The notes under the pieces are model-generated. The model had not been told where the DNA came from and searched no databases. It was given only the letters and a program-made list of their open reading frames with translations. The translations under genes and the position numbers were made by a program. DNA of 64,000 nucleotides, from positions 1,488,001 through 1,552,000 of the forward strand of contig NZ_JAHQYI010000001.1 of NCBI RefSeq assembly GCF_019061125.1. The letters run 5' to 3'. This document shows, piece by piece, positions 56,359 to 64,000 of this stretch; within the stretch, counting starts at the first letter, position 1; every line of letters begins with the position of its first letter. This stretch comes from Microbacterium sp. NC79 (GTDB lineage: Bacteria; Actinomycetota; Actinomycetes; Actinomycetales; Microbacteriaceae).

Positions 56359-56514
56359 GGTCGCACGTGGTGATGACGCTACGGTGCGGTTATGCGGCCG
56401 CGACCGGGGGCCAGGGAGACGGGAGCAGAGAGGCATCCATTCTCTTTGGTCGATGAGCCCGCTGAAACGAGGATGGGCCCCGGCGTTGCCGAGGCCCATT
56501 CAGTGCTGACGGGG

Positions 56515-57348
56515 CTATTCGCCGCGTCGCAGCGTGATGTCGCCAGCCGACAGATCCACCGAAATACTGCGCGGTGCGGAGGAGTCGGTGTCGAGGTCAA
56601 TGTCGGCGTCGCCGAGTGAAACATCACTCGATACGCGGTACGCCACATCGGGCATGGTCAGATTGATGTCGCCGGCTGATACCGAGAAGGTAGAGGTCTC
56701 AGGCGCCGTACCTGTGATGCTGCCACGCACAGAGCCCGCGCTGACATCGACGTCGAGCGTTCGTACATCGCGAGCGGCGAGTCGCGCTGATCCCGCGCTG
56801 ATCGAAAGGTCAACATCATCGATCGCGCCCTCAATCTGGACGTCGCCCGCGTTAATCTCCACGCTCAGCGTCGCGAAGTCTCCTGCAACGACCGCGGAGC
56901 CTGCACTGTTTTGCAAGTCGAGTTCGAGCGTTCCGTTCATTTCTTCCGGCAGGGTCAGCGTCACCGCTTCTTCGCCAAAGAACCCGAGGAACGGGCCACC
57001 GCTAAACCACGAGCTGTTGTTGTTGACGACAAGCGTCTCGTTCTGCGTCTTCAGGCTCCACGAGCTGATGCCACTCGCCCTGGTGCTCTGCACGTCGAGG
57101 CTGGCTTCGTCCACGTCGGCAAACACGACGGTGAAGGTGGCCGCCGAATTGTCGACGTCGAGCCGTGTGATGCCGGCGGCATTTGCGGTGATAACGTCGC
57201 TCTGCTTGTCGCTGATGCGCGCGGCGTTCGCAGCAGATACTGCCAGCCCACCTCCAGCGATGACCAGGCCGACCACGGTAAAGGCAACGGCGATCCCGCG
57301 TCCGCGACGCGGACCCGCCACCGGTGTTGAGGGGGAATTGTTCGTCAT
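56515..57348 (-). CDS. DUF4097-type adhesin-like membrane-anchored protein
   Basis: A 277-residue protein with one N-terminal helix (about 20-45) and an exported beta-rich domain made of repeated strands (GDVQIEGAIDDVDLSISAGSARL...). This repeat pattern is typical of DUF4097 proteins. Its gene starts 1 bp after the response-regulator stop, with GGAG upstream, so it is the output gene or sensor partner of the two-component system. The function is unknown. Confidence 0.82.
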   Translation of the reverse strand: MTNNSPSTPVAGPRRGRGIAVAFTVVGLVIAGGGLAVSAANAARISDKQSDVITANAAGITRLDVDNSAATFTVVFADVDEASLDVQSTRASGISSWSLKTQNETLVVNNNSSWFSGGPFLGFFGEEAVTLTLPEEMNGTLELDLQNSAGSAVVAGDFATLSVEINAGDVQIEGAIDDVDLSISAGSARLAARDVRTLDVDVSAGSVRGSITGTAPETSTFSVSAGDINLTMPDVAYRVSSDVSLGDADIDLDTDSSAPRSISVDLSAGDITLRRGE

Positions 57349-57349
57349 G

Positions 57350-58006
57350 TCATACTCCAGAATCCGCACCGAGGTGCGTCAGGACGGCGAGAACACGGCG
57401 GTTATCAGATGCGCTGGTCTCGAGGTCAAGTTTGGTGAAGAGGGCGGAGATGTGTTTCTCCACGGAACCCTCAGAAATAAAGAGTGCTTCGGCGATCGCG
57501 CTGTTTGATTTGCCCTGCGCCATCAGTGCGAGCACGTCACGTTCGCGGTCCGTCAGGCGTTCCAGCCGTGAATCGCGCCGGCGCCTGCTCAGCAGCTGAG
57601 CGACGACTTCCGGATCAAGCACCGTGGCTCCCCCGGCAACGCTCTCGGCGCTTTCCAGAAACTCATTGACGTCGGCGACGCGGTCTTTCAGGAGGTAGCC
57701 GAGGCCCGCGGAGTTCGCCGTGATGAGTTCGGTCGCATAACGCTCCTCGACGTACTGGCTCAGCACCAGGATCGCCATCTGTGGGTTTGCTGCGCGCACG
57801 GCAAGCGCCGCACGAATGCCCTCGTCGGTGAAGCTGGGCGGGAGCCGCACATCGAGGATCAGCAGGTCAGCGGTCATCGTCGCGAGCGTTGCCATCAGGC
57901 TGTGCGCGTCTGGCAGCGCCGCGACCACGGTGTGTCCGGCGTCTTCCAGCAAACGCACCAGGCCTTCGCGCAGCAGCACTGCGTCCTCACAAATTACGAT
58001 GCGCAT
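57350..58006 (-). CDS. LuxR-family response regulator
   Basis: A 218-residue NarL-type response regulator with an N-terminal receiver domain (phospho-Asp52 in LILDVRLPPS, Lys in LLKDRV) and a C-terminal LuxR helix-turn-helix (LTDRERDVLALMAQGKSNSAIA). ATG at 58006 overlaps the kinase stop by 13 bp, so the pair is translationally coupled. It should activate this operon or envelope genes on phosphorylation by the kinase. The longer frame to 58282 is an artefact of the kinase gene. Confidence 0.92.
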   Translation of the reverse strand: MRIVICEDAVLLREGLVRLLEDAGHTVVAALPDAHSLMATLATMTADLLILDVRLPPSFTDEGIRAALAVRAANPQMAILVLSQYVEERYATELITANSAGLGYLLKDRVADVNEFLESAESVAGGATVLDPEVVAQLLSRRRRDSRLERLTDRERDVLALMAQGKSNSAIAEALFISEGSVEKHISALFTKLDLETSASDNRRVLAVLTHLGADSGV

Positions 58007-59226
58007 GGCACACTCACTTCCAGCGTTGTCGGGCCACCAACCGGGCTTGTCAGCGAGAAGCTTCCGCCGACCGCCGCGACGCGCCCGGCGATACCGTCGA
58101 TACCGCCACCCGGCGTGCGCACCGCACCACCGGTTCCGTCGTCTTCCACACGCGCCCAGATTCGGCCATGGTCGCGTTCGCGAACTGTGACACGCACCTG
58201 GCGGGCGTTCGAGTGCTTGGCGGCGTTGGTGAGCGCCTCGGCGATCACAAAGTACAGCGCTGCTTCGGTTGCCTTGGCACACCGGCCGGTGATGTTGATG
58301 TCGAGCATGACAGGCACATGCGAGCGTGCGGCGAGGGCCGACAGCGCGGCGTCGAGCCCACGGTCATCAAGCACTGCGGGGTGAATGCCGCGTGCCAACT
58401 GGCGCAACTCCGTGATGGCAGCCTTCGTCGACAGGTGCGCGTCGTCAATGAGCGCGGCGGCCGCTTCGGGATCAGTCGCGAGCTTATTCTTGGCCATCCC
58501 GAGCGTCATACCGACCGAAACCAGACGCGGTTGCACGCCGTCATGGAGGTCACGCTCAATGCGCGTGCGCTCAATCTCGGCCGCATTAATCGCCTCGTGC
58601 CGACGCTGCGATGCGACGTGCGCCTGCGCGACGAGTTGTGCTTCGCGAGACGGAACCATGAGAGAGCGGGAGACTTCACGGTGCGCGACGCCGAGGGCCG
58701 CAAGCAGCGCGACAGCCACGAGGATCGTCACGATCGTGGCAATGATGGCTCCGACGCCGTGTACCGGCCCAAAGATGAGGATCCAGAAGTCGCGCTGCGG
58801 AAAGCGAGCGGAACCAATGAGCACCGTCAGTGACGAAAAGATCGTGCCGAGGAGAGCCATGGCCACGGAGGCCAACACGAACATGATCGTGAAGTGGAGA
58901 GCTCCGATCCAGTTGCGCGAGTCTTTAGCCTGCAACCAGACCGTGTGCGGAAGGCGCAGCCAGTCGGTGCGGGTTGACCGCGCGAACGGGTGGGGCGGCA
59001 CGTCGAAGCCGAACAGGCCGGCGACACGCGCCTCCTCCATGCGGGCGATCGCGGCGAGAAAGAGAAGCGCGAGCGCAAGCGGAACGAGCCCAATGCCGAG
59101 CACGACCAACAAACTCGCACCGGCCGCTGTGAGGGCGGCCATCACACCGAGAGCCGCGATACCGACGAAAAACAGCGCCCACAAATGGGCGACGGCGCCA
59201 GCGATGGGCTTAATGGTTGATTTCAT
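57994..59226 (-). CDS. Sensor histidine kinase (HisKA_3 type)
   Basis: A 410-residue membrane kinase. About four hydrophobic helices in a sensor domain (residues 10-185) lead to a cytoplasmic HisKA_3 domain with phospho-acceptor His228 in IERDLHDGVQPRL, and a HATPase_c domain (EALTNAAKHSNA, EDDGTGG, GIDGIAGRVAAVGG). It is the first gene of the operon kinase-regulator-DUF4097, an arrangement seen in envelope-stress systems of actinobacteria. GGAAG precedes the ATG at 59226. Confidence 0.9.
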   Translation of the reverse strand: MKSTIKPIAGAVAHLWALFFVGIAALGVMAALTAAGASLLVVLGIGLVPLALALLFLAAIARMEEARVAGLFGFDVPPHPFARSTRTDWLRLPHTVWLQAKDSRNWIGALHFTIMFVLASVAMALLGTIFSSLTVLIGSARFPQRDFWILIFGPVHGVGAIIATIVTILVAVALLAALGVAHREVSRSLMVPSREAQLVAQAHVASQRRHEAINAAEIERTRIERDLHDGVQPRLVSVGMTLGMAKNKLATDPEAAAALIDDAHLSTKAAITELRQLARGIHPAVLDDRGLDAALSALAARSHVPVMLDINITGRCAKATEAALYFVIAEALTNAAKHSNARQVRVTVRERDHGRIWARVEDDGTGGAVRTPGGGIDGIAGRVAAVGGSFSLTSPVGGPTTLEVSVPCAS

Positions 59227-59352
59227 GCTTCCACGCTATTTTTCCGCCGAACAGGGCACAGTGGCGTTGTCCTCACACCTGGTGGGGGTTATCCCCCACC
59301 AGCCATCTTCTCGCGCGCTGACCCGAATGGTCAGCATTTTCTACCGGGCCCC

Positions 59353-59396
59353 TTGACATGGTTCCGTCACCGGCATAACGTACAACCAAATGGTTG
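59353..59396 (+). promoter_or_regulatory. ArsR promoter with palindromic operator over the start codon
   Basis: TTGACA at 59353-59358 and TAACGT at 59376-59381 (17-bp spacing) form a good sigma-70 promoter. The start codon lies only 9 nt after the -10, so the mRNA is nearly leaderless. The palindrome CAACCAAATGGTTG (59383-59396) spans the transcription start and the ATG (59390), a natural place for autorepression by the ArsR protein. Confidence 0.7.
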
Positions 59397-59746
59397 CACA
59401 ATTAGAACTCGACGAAGCGGAGATCGACCGTGTATTTCATGCACTGGCGACGTCGACCCGCCGCGACATCCTGCGCCGGACGATCGAGCAGGAGCAGTCG
59501 GTCTCGACCCTCGCCGCTGACTACGACATGTCGTTCGCGGCAGTACAGAAGCACGTTGCCGTGCTTGAAGCTGCGAACCTCATCATCAAACGCGCCGAAG
59601 GGCGCGAGCGGCTTGTCCGCGCCAACCCCGAGATGATTGCCCGCGCCCGGGCGCTTCTCACCCAATACGAAGACATGTGGCGGTCGCGGATCGCCCGACT
59701 CGATGACCTATTGGCCGCAGAGGCCACCAACCTTGAAGGAGCATGA
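59390..59746 (+). CDS. ArsR-family transcriptional regulator
   Basis: A 118-residue winged-helix repressor. The helix-turn-helix core is DILRRTIEQEQSVSTLAADYDMSFAAVQKHVAVLE, and there is no metal-binding Cys pair, so the ligand is probably not a metal. This subgroup is commonly encoded before an AHSA1/SRPBCC gene, as here, and the two genes overlap by ATGA. It probably represses its own operon through the palindrome at 59383-59396. Confidence 0.88.
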   Translation: MVAQLELDEAEIDRVFHALATSTRRDILRRTIEQEQSVSTLAADYDMSFAAVQKHVAVLEAANLIIKRAEGRERLVRANPEMIARARALLTQYEDMWRSRIARLDDLLAAEATNLEGA

Positions 59747-60729
59747 CGATGCCTGTCACCGACATCACCACCGATCCCGAAAACCTCACGATGACGGTAA
59801 CCGCTGAGTTTGCGGCACCGCTCGAACGCTTGTGGAACGCGTTTACGACACCGGCGCAGCTGGAACGGTTCTGGGGCCCTCCCGGATGGCCCGCCACGTT
59901 CACGAGCTGGGATCACTCGGTAGGCGGGCGCGCGATCTATACGATGCACGGTCCGCGCGGCGAGAAGTCGACCGGCTCGTGGGAGTTTCTCGCCATCAGC
60001 GCTCCGCACAGCTTTGAAGTCATGGATACCTTTGCTGACGAGCAAGGCAACCCCCTCGAAGGATTCCCGGCGATGCGCATGACGTTCACGTTCGACGCCA
60101 CCGCCGAAGGCAGCCGAATGATCAACACCAGCTACTTCACCTCGACGGAGGCTCTCGAACAGGTTGTCGCGATGGGTGCCGTCGAAGGTACGCGGATGGC
60201 CATGGCTCAGCTCGACGCCGTTTTGCAAGATCTTCGGGAATACGCGCAGGGCAAAGGCACGCGTGTGGAGCTTCTCGACGACACCCACGTGCGCATCACC
60301 CGCCTGGTGAACGGGCCACGCGAGTTGGTATGGCGCGCGCACAACGAGCCTGATCTGATTCGCGGATGGATGCTGGGCCCCGATGGTTGGGAGATGACGG
60401 AGTGCGTCGTCGGCACCGAGGTTGGCGCGGCTTTTCGCAACTCGTGGGCACCCGTTGGTGATACCGAAGGCGAAGCGTTTGGCTTCGAAGGCGAAGTTCT
60501 GCTGTTTGACGCGCCACGTCGCGCCGTGACAACAGAGCGCATGCAGGGCATGCCCACGGAGACGCTGAACGACCTCAACCTTTACGAGGAGAATGGCGCG
60601 ACGCTCATCACCCTGCTCATTGAGTACCCAGACAAGGAGACCCGCGACATGATCCTCGCCACCGGCATGGCCGATGGCATGGAGTCCTCCTACGCCCGTC
60701 TCGAGACCACGGTGCTGCAAAACGCTTAG
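59743..60729 (+). CDS. SRPBCC (AHSA1-like) protein with two START-type domains
   Basis: A 328-residue protein made of two tandem AHSA1-type SRPBCC domains (about 15-165 and 170-325), each with the conserved PAQLERFWGPPGW or EPDLIRGWMLGPDGW motif. The START-like fold binds hydrophobic small molecules. The gene is translationally coupled to the ArsR gene through ATGA; a second ATG at 59749 is possible. The tandem fusion within one gene is less common than single-domain members. Confidence 0.85.
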   Translation: MTMPVTDITTDPENLTMTVTAEFAAPLERLWNAFTTPAQLERFWGPPGWPATFTSWDHSVGGRAIYTMHGPRGEKSTGSWEFLAISAPHSFEVMDTFADEQGNPLEGFPAMRMTFTFDATAEGSRMINTSYFTSTEALEQVVAMGAVEGTRMAMAQLDAVLQDLREYAQGKGTRVELLDDTHVRITRLVNGPRELVWRAHNEPDLIRGWMLGPDGWEMTECVVGTEVGAAFRNSWAPVGDTEGEAFGFEGEVLLFDAPRRAVTTERMQGMPTETLNDLNLYEENGATLITLLIEYPDKETRDMILATGMADGMESSYARLETTVLQNA

Positions 60730-60738
60730 CCCGACCAC

Positions 60739-60770
60739 GATGCCGGTCGCCCCTTAAGGCGGCCGGCATC
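60739..60770. terminator. Hairpin between convergent genes
   Basis: A 13-bp GC-rich stem with one G-U pair (60739-60751 with 60758-60770) and a 6-nt loop. There is no U run. It lies between the SRPBCC gene and the convergent membrane-protein gene. Confidence 0.55.
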
Positions 60771-60787
60771 GCTATGGACGCTACACG

Positions 60788-62224
60788 TTACTGTTCTCCA
60801 TAGACCTCCCGAATGAGCCAGCGCTCGTCGCGTTTTTCAATAACCACGGTGATCACAGGCGCGTTGTGCGATGTCACGGAAAACACGGCGATACCGCCGT
60901 AGTCATCAACCAGCTCCACGGCTCCTGCACGTGGCACCAGCGGCATCAAAGCGGTGTCAGCCAGCAGCTCGGTACACGACTGCGGCGTGTCGCACTCACC
61001 CACCGCCACCATGAGGGCGACGGCCTCAGCCGTGATCTCTGGCTGACCCTCCTGAGCAACCACGGCTGCTGGAGCGGACTCCACCGGTTTTGGAGCGGGC
61101 TGTGCAGTCGCAGACGGAACCACTGGTTCCGCCCCAGCACTGGCCCCGTCTGCAGCCGCAGCTTCGCGCGCACCCGCGTCGACTGCCTCGTCAGCACTCG
61201 CCTCCACAGGAGCACGCGGGCCCGGCGTGGCAGAGTCGCCATCGTCTGGCCACAACAGGCCACCGGCAACGACCATGACGGCGAGGGCAATCGCAAACAC
61301 CCACACCCGCTTGCGCGACGGCTTCTCCGCCCCTGCTTTACCTTTGTGCACCACAGCTCTGCCTTTGGGCACCACGGCGCGATCGCGAACCGCACGTGGT
61401 TGCGGCGTCGATGTACGCGTGAGCCGCGCACGCGTACCCTCCATCCGCTGTCTCACTTCCTCGACAACCCGCATCACGCTGAGGCGCGGCGCCTCAAAAA
61501 GCGACGCGCGTCGTCCCGGGCTTTCGTTGCGTTCAGATTGCTCGCGATGCGCACGACGGCGCGGCAGAACGGGACTGGTTTGCGTAAATACGCGTGCGGT
61601 CTCCAATGTTGCGCCGAGAAAACCAAGCTCGACAGGGCGCGGCGCCGCGATCTGAACAAGGCGACGTTCAATCTCTCCGCGCACGCTACTCTCGCCTGCC
61701 GCCGTCGCATCCCTTGCCTCCACGAGGCACCTCGCCAACTCACGATCATCGGTATGAGCTGCCAGCATGCCCAGCATGCGGGCCGAGGCGACCGCCGCGC
61801 CGTCGCCCGCCCCGACCGCGAAAACCGGGCGGCCACTGTCTGTGGCCCACCATCGGCCCGTCACCGCCGCATTCGCTTCGTGCTCGTACAACTCGTTCAA
61901 CCCGCGCAGGACGCTGCACGCAAGCGTCACCAGCTCTCCCGCAAGCACCACATCACCGCGACGACGCTCCAGAAACATCTCGAGCGGTTCCACCACACGC
62001 GGCATCATCACGTCGTGCCCGTCTGAGCGTCGCCACAAATCCACTGGCGCCCAGACATGTTCGGCACCGACAAACGACATGAGGTGGGCTACACGCTCGT
62101 GGTCACTATCGACCATGAGAAAAGCGACGCCGTCTTGCATCGCAAGAGCGGCTTCGCAGGGCGCATCGGGTGGCGCAACGCGCCGGATCACGCGAAGGTC
62201 ACAGGTCAGCAGGGTCGAGGCCAT
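60788..62224 (-). CDS. Hypothetical single-pass membrane protein with an NTF2-like C-terminus
   Basis: A 478-residue protein. The cytoplasmic part (1-300) has no recognised domain, but its Glu/Ala/Arg-rich helical text resembles a degenerate kinase-like or helical domain; one membrane helix lies at about 318-337. An Ala/Pro/Glu-rich linker and an external domain of about 90 residues follow, ending in VITVVIEKRDERWLIREVYGE, which looks like an NTF2-type last strand. ATG at 62224 is the likely start; the frame upstream overlaps the divergent DUF4191 gene and is not coding. Confidence 0.65.
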   Translation of the reverse strand: MASTLLTCDLRVIRRVAPPDAPCEAALAMQDGVAFLMVDSDHERVAHLMSFVGAEHVWAPVDLWRRSDGHDVMMPRVVEPLEMFLERRRGDVVLAGELVTLACSVLRGLNELYEHEANAAVTGRWWATDSGRPVFAVGAGDGAAVASARMLGMLAAHTDDRELARCLVEARDATAAGESSVRGEIERRLVQIAAPRPVELGFLGATLETARVFTQTSPVLPRRRAHREQSERNESPGRRASLFEAPRLSVMRVVEEVRQRMEGTRARLTRTSTPQPRAVRDRAVVPKGRAVVHKGKAGAEKPSRKRVWVFAIALAVMVVAGGLLWPDDGDSATPGPRAPVEASADEAVDAGAREAAAADGASAGAEPVVPSATAQPAPKPVESAPAAVVAQEGQPEITAEAVALMVAVGECDTPQSCTELLADTALMPLVPRAGAVELVDDYGGIAVFSVTSHNAPVITVVIEKRDERWLIREVYGEQ

Positions 62225-62335
62225 AGGAATATCGTCGAGAAGATAGGCGCTGCGGGGTTGGCCGTCAGCGAACCTGTGTGTAATTGGCGGCTCCGGTGAA
62301 CATGTGGAGGAGCCGTTCCAGGTATTCTTAACTCC

Positions 62336-63046
62336 ATGGCTGCCCGCAATTCCGCTCCTGAGAAGCGCCCCGGACTCATTTCCCAGATCAAGACCCTCGT
62401 GAAGTTCACGAAGGACGTCTACCCCTGGCTTCCGTGGGTGCTGATCGGCATCCTGGTTGCCGGCGTGGCGCTCGGCGTCGGCCTCGGTTTCCTCATTCCG
62501 CCCGTTGCGATCTGGAGCATCATCCTCTGGGGTGTCACCGGTCTCCTCCTCGGATTCCTTGGCGCGATGATCACGATGTCGCGACTGGCAACGAAGGCGA
62601 TGTACATCAAGATCGACGGCATGCCAGGCGCCACCGGCTACGTCATCACGAGCGGACTCGGTCGCGGCTGGAACGCTGACGAGACCCCCGTCGGCGTGAA
62701 CCCCAAGACGCAGGACGCCGTATATCGCGCCATCGGCCGCGCAGGCATTCTGATCCTCGGTGAGGGTGCAGAAGGTCGTCTTACCCGTCTCATCAACGAA
62801 GAGAAAATGCGCGCCAAGCGCGTCGCCCCGCAGGTTCCCGTACACGTCATGTACGTCGGTAACGGCGAAGGCCAGGTTCCGATCAAGACGCTCGCAAAGA
62901 CCGTCAAGGCCCTCCCGAAGAGCATCAACAAGGCGACTCAGGCGGCCGTCATCAAGCGCATGGCGTCGATGACGCAGGGCATGGCATCGCTGCCGATCCC
63001 GAAGGGCATCGACCCGACCAAGGTTCGCGCACCGCGCCCGCGCTAG
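62336..63046 (+). CDS. DUF4191 family membrane protein
   Basis: A 236-residue protein with two helices (about 32-55 and 60-82) and a cytoplasmic C-terminal domain (GLGRGWNADETPVGVNPKTQD, GRAGILILGEGAEGRLTRLI) that matches the actinobacterial DUF4191 family. Its function is unknown. It is almost always close to glnA and lipoate-related genes in actinobacteria, as here. A terminator follows the gene. Confidence 0.9.
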   Translation: MAARNSAPEKRPGLISQIKTLVKFTKDVYPWLPWVLIGILVAGVALGVGLGFLIPPVAIWSIILWGVTGLLLGFLGAMITMSRLATKAMYIKIDGMPGATGYVITSGLGRGWNADETPVGVNPKTQDAVYRAIGRAGILILGEGAEGRLTRLINEEKMRAKRVAPQVPVHVMYVGNGEGQVPIKTLAKTVKALPKSINKATQAAVIKRMASMTQGMASLPIPKGIDPTKVRAPRPR

Positions 63047-63060
63047 TCACGCACCAGACA

Positions 63061-63100
63061 AAGAAGTGAGGCACCCGATCATTCGGGTGCCTCACTTCTT
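63061..63100. terminator. Bidirectional intrinsic terminator
   Basis: A perfect 18-bp stem (63061-63078 with 63083-63100) with a 4-nt loop and T-rich 3' end, between the convergent DUF4191 and RDD genes. Confidence 0.9.
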
Positions 63101-63119
63101 TGCTTGGTAGCGGAACCAT

Positions 63120-63533
63120 TTAGCGGCGGAAGATTCCCGGCGCACGTACCAACATGGTTCCGGAAATCTTGTCGTGCAGCCCGCGCTGATCCTGATCCCA
63201 GACAACGGCGGGAATAACCAACAGAATCAAGACGGTGCGCACAATCGGGCGCACAACGCCCGTCCACGCACCATCGAGACGCAACACACGCATACCGACG
63301 ATGCGGTGCCCTGGTGTGCCACCCAGCGTCGGGACAAACACCACGTTGATCGCGAAAAAGATCAGCATCTGAGCCAGCGGGCTGTAGTCGAAGAATGCAA
63401 TCGAGAGGATCGTGACGGGGATCCAGTCAATGATCAGTGCGAGCAAGCGAGGGGGGAAACGGGCGATGCTTCCAACGCCGGTTTCGGGGAGGCCAAGGTC
63501 TTGACCTGGATAGTACGCAGAAGGGTTGGTCAC
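63120..63533 (-). CDS. RDD family membrane protein
   Basis: A 137-residue protein with three helices and the RDD-family motifs: PPRLLALIIDWIPV (Arg-Asp motif), GGTPGHRIVGMRVLRLDG and the C-terminal DQDQRGLHDKISGTMLVR. The transport role of the family is poorly defined. GTG at 63533 follows GGAGGG closely. It is divergent from glnA, and the intergenic region holds the GlnR box. Confidence 0.88.
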   Translation of the reverse strand: MTNPSAYYPGQDLGLPETGVGSIARFPPRLLALIIDWIPVTILSIAFFDYSPLAQMLIFFAINVVFVPTLGGTPGHRIVGMRVLRLDGAWTGVVRPIVRTVLILLVIPAVVWDQDQRGLHDKISGTMLVRAPGIFRR

Positions 63534-63555
63534 CCCTCCAGCCTAATCGCCGTAT

Positions 63556-63593
63556 GTAACACGCCTGAAACATTCGGGATACGCTCGAGACAC
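63556..63593 (+). promoter_or_regulatory. GlnR box upstream of glnA
   Basis: Four regularly spaced elements GTAAC-n6-GAAAC-n6-GATAC-n6-GACAC match the actinobacterial GlnR consensus (two GTnAC-n6-GAAAC pairs with n6 spacing). It lies 75-113 nt upstream of the glnA start and 22 nt upstream of the divergent RDD start. It indicates nitrogen control of glnA. Confidence 0.85.
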
Positions 63594-63668
63594 GACGAAA
63601 AGGTAACGTCCCGTTTGTAGCCGATAATTCTGGGCTCAGTAACGCCGCTCTACCCCATTGGAGAATGC

Positions 63669-64000
63669 ATGTTCCGCGATTCATCTGAAGTGCTGGCGTA
63701 CATCAAGGAGAACGACGTCAAGTTTCTTGACATCCGTTTCACGGATCTCCCGGGTGTGCAGCAGCACTTCAACATTCCGGCCTCGACCGTCGATGAAGAA
63801 TTCTTCACGGTCGGCCAGCTCTTCGACGGTTCGTCGATTCGCGGTTTCGCGTCGATCCACGAGTCCGACATGCAGCTCATCCCCGATGTGACGACGGCGT
63901 ACATCGACCAGTTCCGCGCGGAGAAGACCCTCATCATGGTCTTCGACATCTTCAACCCGCGCACCGGTGAGGTTTACAGCAAGGACCCGCGTCAGGTCGC
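63669..64000 (+). CDS. glnA: Glutamine synthetase type I (N-terminal part)
   Basis: The first 110 residues of GlnA, which forms glutamine from glutamate and ammonia; the gene runs past the right edge. The text FRDSSEVLAYIKENDVKFLDIRFTDLPGVQQHF, GQLFDGSSIRGF and DVFNPRTGE-like IFDIFNPRTGEVYSKDPR is typical of the type I beta-Grasp domain. GGAGA lies just upstream of ATG 63669, and the GlnR box at 63556 is its control site. Confidence 0.94.
   Translation, partial: MFRDSSEVLAYIKENDVKFLDIRFTDLPGVQQHFNIPASTVDEEFFTVGQLFDGSSIRGFASIHESDMQLIPDVTTAYIDQFRAEKTLIMVFDIFNPRTGEVYSKDPRQV

Noticed and set aside
1..64000. Integrase, transposase or conjugation genes
   Set aside because: None found in either strand; the accessory genes at 7-13.7 kb show no flanking mobile machinery.

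Overview
The window is high-GC DNA from an actinomycete, most likely a Microbacteriaceae member close to Microbacterium. The evidence is the run of actinobacterial marker families (DUF3000, DUF3159, DUF3710, DUF3093, DUF4193, DUF4191, DUF7455, SepH, the PAC2 family), a sigA gene with a long Lys/Ala/acidic N-terminus, topoisomerase genes near sigA, an E2 enzyme with two lipoyl domains, and a GlnR-type box in front of glnA. The window begins inside one gene and ends inside glnA. No plasmid, phage or integrase gene is visible.

Layout. 1-7.1 kb: the end of an unknown gene, a membrane protein, a peptide transporter, an MFS exporter and a lipoprotein. Two related tRNA arrays (Gly-Cys-Val-Gly and Gly-Cys-Val) frame this block, followed by tRNA-Val(CAC). 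7.2-13.7 kb is accessory: wecB with a processive GT2 enzyme (surface polysaccharide), a trimethylamine monooxygenase-like FMO, a broken cell-wall-anchored protein, a RarD-like permease and an orphan PemK/MazF-type protein. 13.7-19 kb: amtB, zapE, a rhodanese-SufE pair and a membrane-anchored hydrolase. 19-28 kb is a conserved block: DUF3000, RNase D-like, fadA-fadB, a Pro-rich membrane protein and dxs. 28-35.9 kb: acnA, a membrane protein, DUF3159, DUF3710, dut, DUF3093, DUF4193 and sepH. 36-42.2 kb: an alkaline-phosphatase-fold enzyme, topoisomerase IV subunits A and B, and DUF7455. 42.3-46.3 kb: a small locus with two unequal, reciprocally damaged alanine-racemase-like proteins and two ATP-grasp ligases. 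46.3-48.1 kb: an AbiEi/DUF559 protein and a 950-bp repeat-rich gap. 48.1-56.1 kb: a CofE-like ligase coupled to sigA, PAC2, pepA, lpdA and sucB. 56.2-60.7 kb: a DUF4097 / response regulator / sensor kinase operon and an ArsR-SRPBCC pair. 60.8-64 kb: a large membrane protein, DUF4191, an RDD protein and glnA.

The most unusual part is 42.3-46.3 kb. One Alr-like protein keeps the PLP lysine and the full barrel but has Phe where the catalytic Tyr belongs. Its translationally coupled neighbour has lost most of the barrel and has Arg for the Lys, but keeps the Tyr. In Alr the Tyr acts across the dimer interface, so the pair looks like an obligate heterodimer. It sits with two sugar-transfer-type ATP-grasp ligases, which suggests amino-acid modification of a surface polymer (inference).

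Other points of interest are a family of nested inverted repeats in three gene-free gaps, GC-rich tandem repeats beside two of these copies, an 18-bp palindrome upstream of acnA, a full GlnR box upstream of glnA, and a nearly leaderless ArsR promoter with a palindrome over the start codon.
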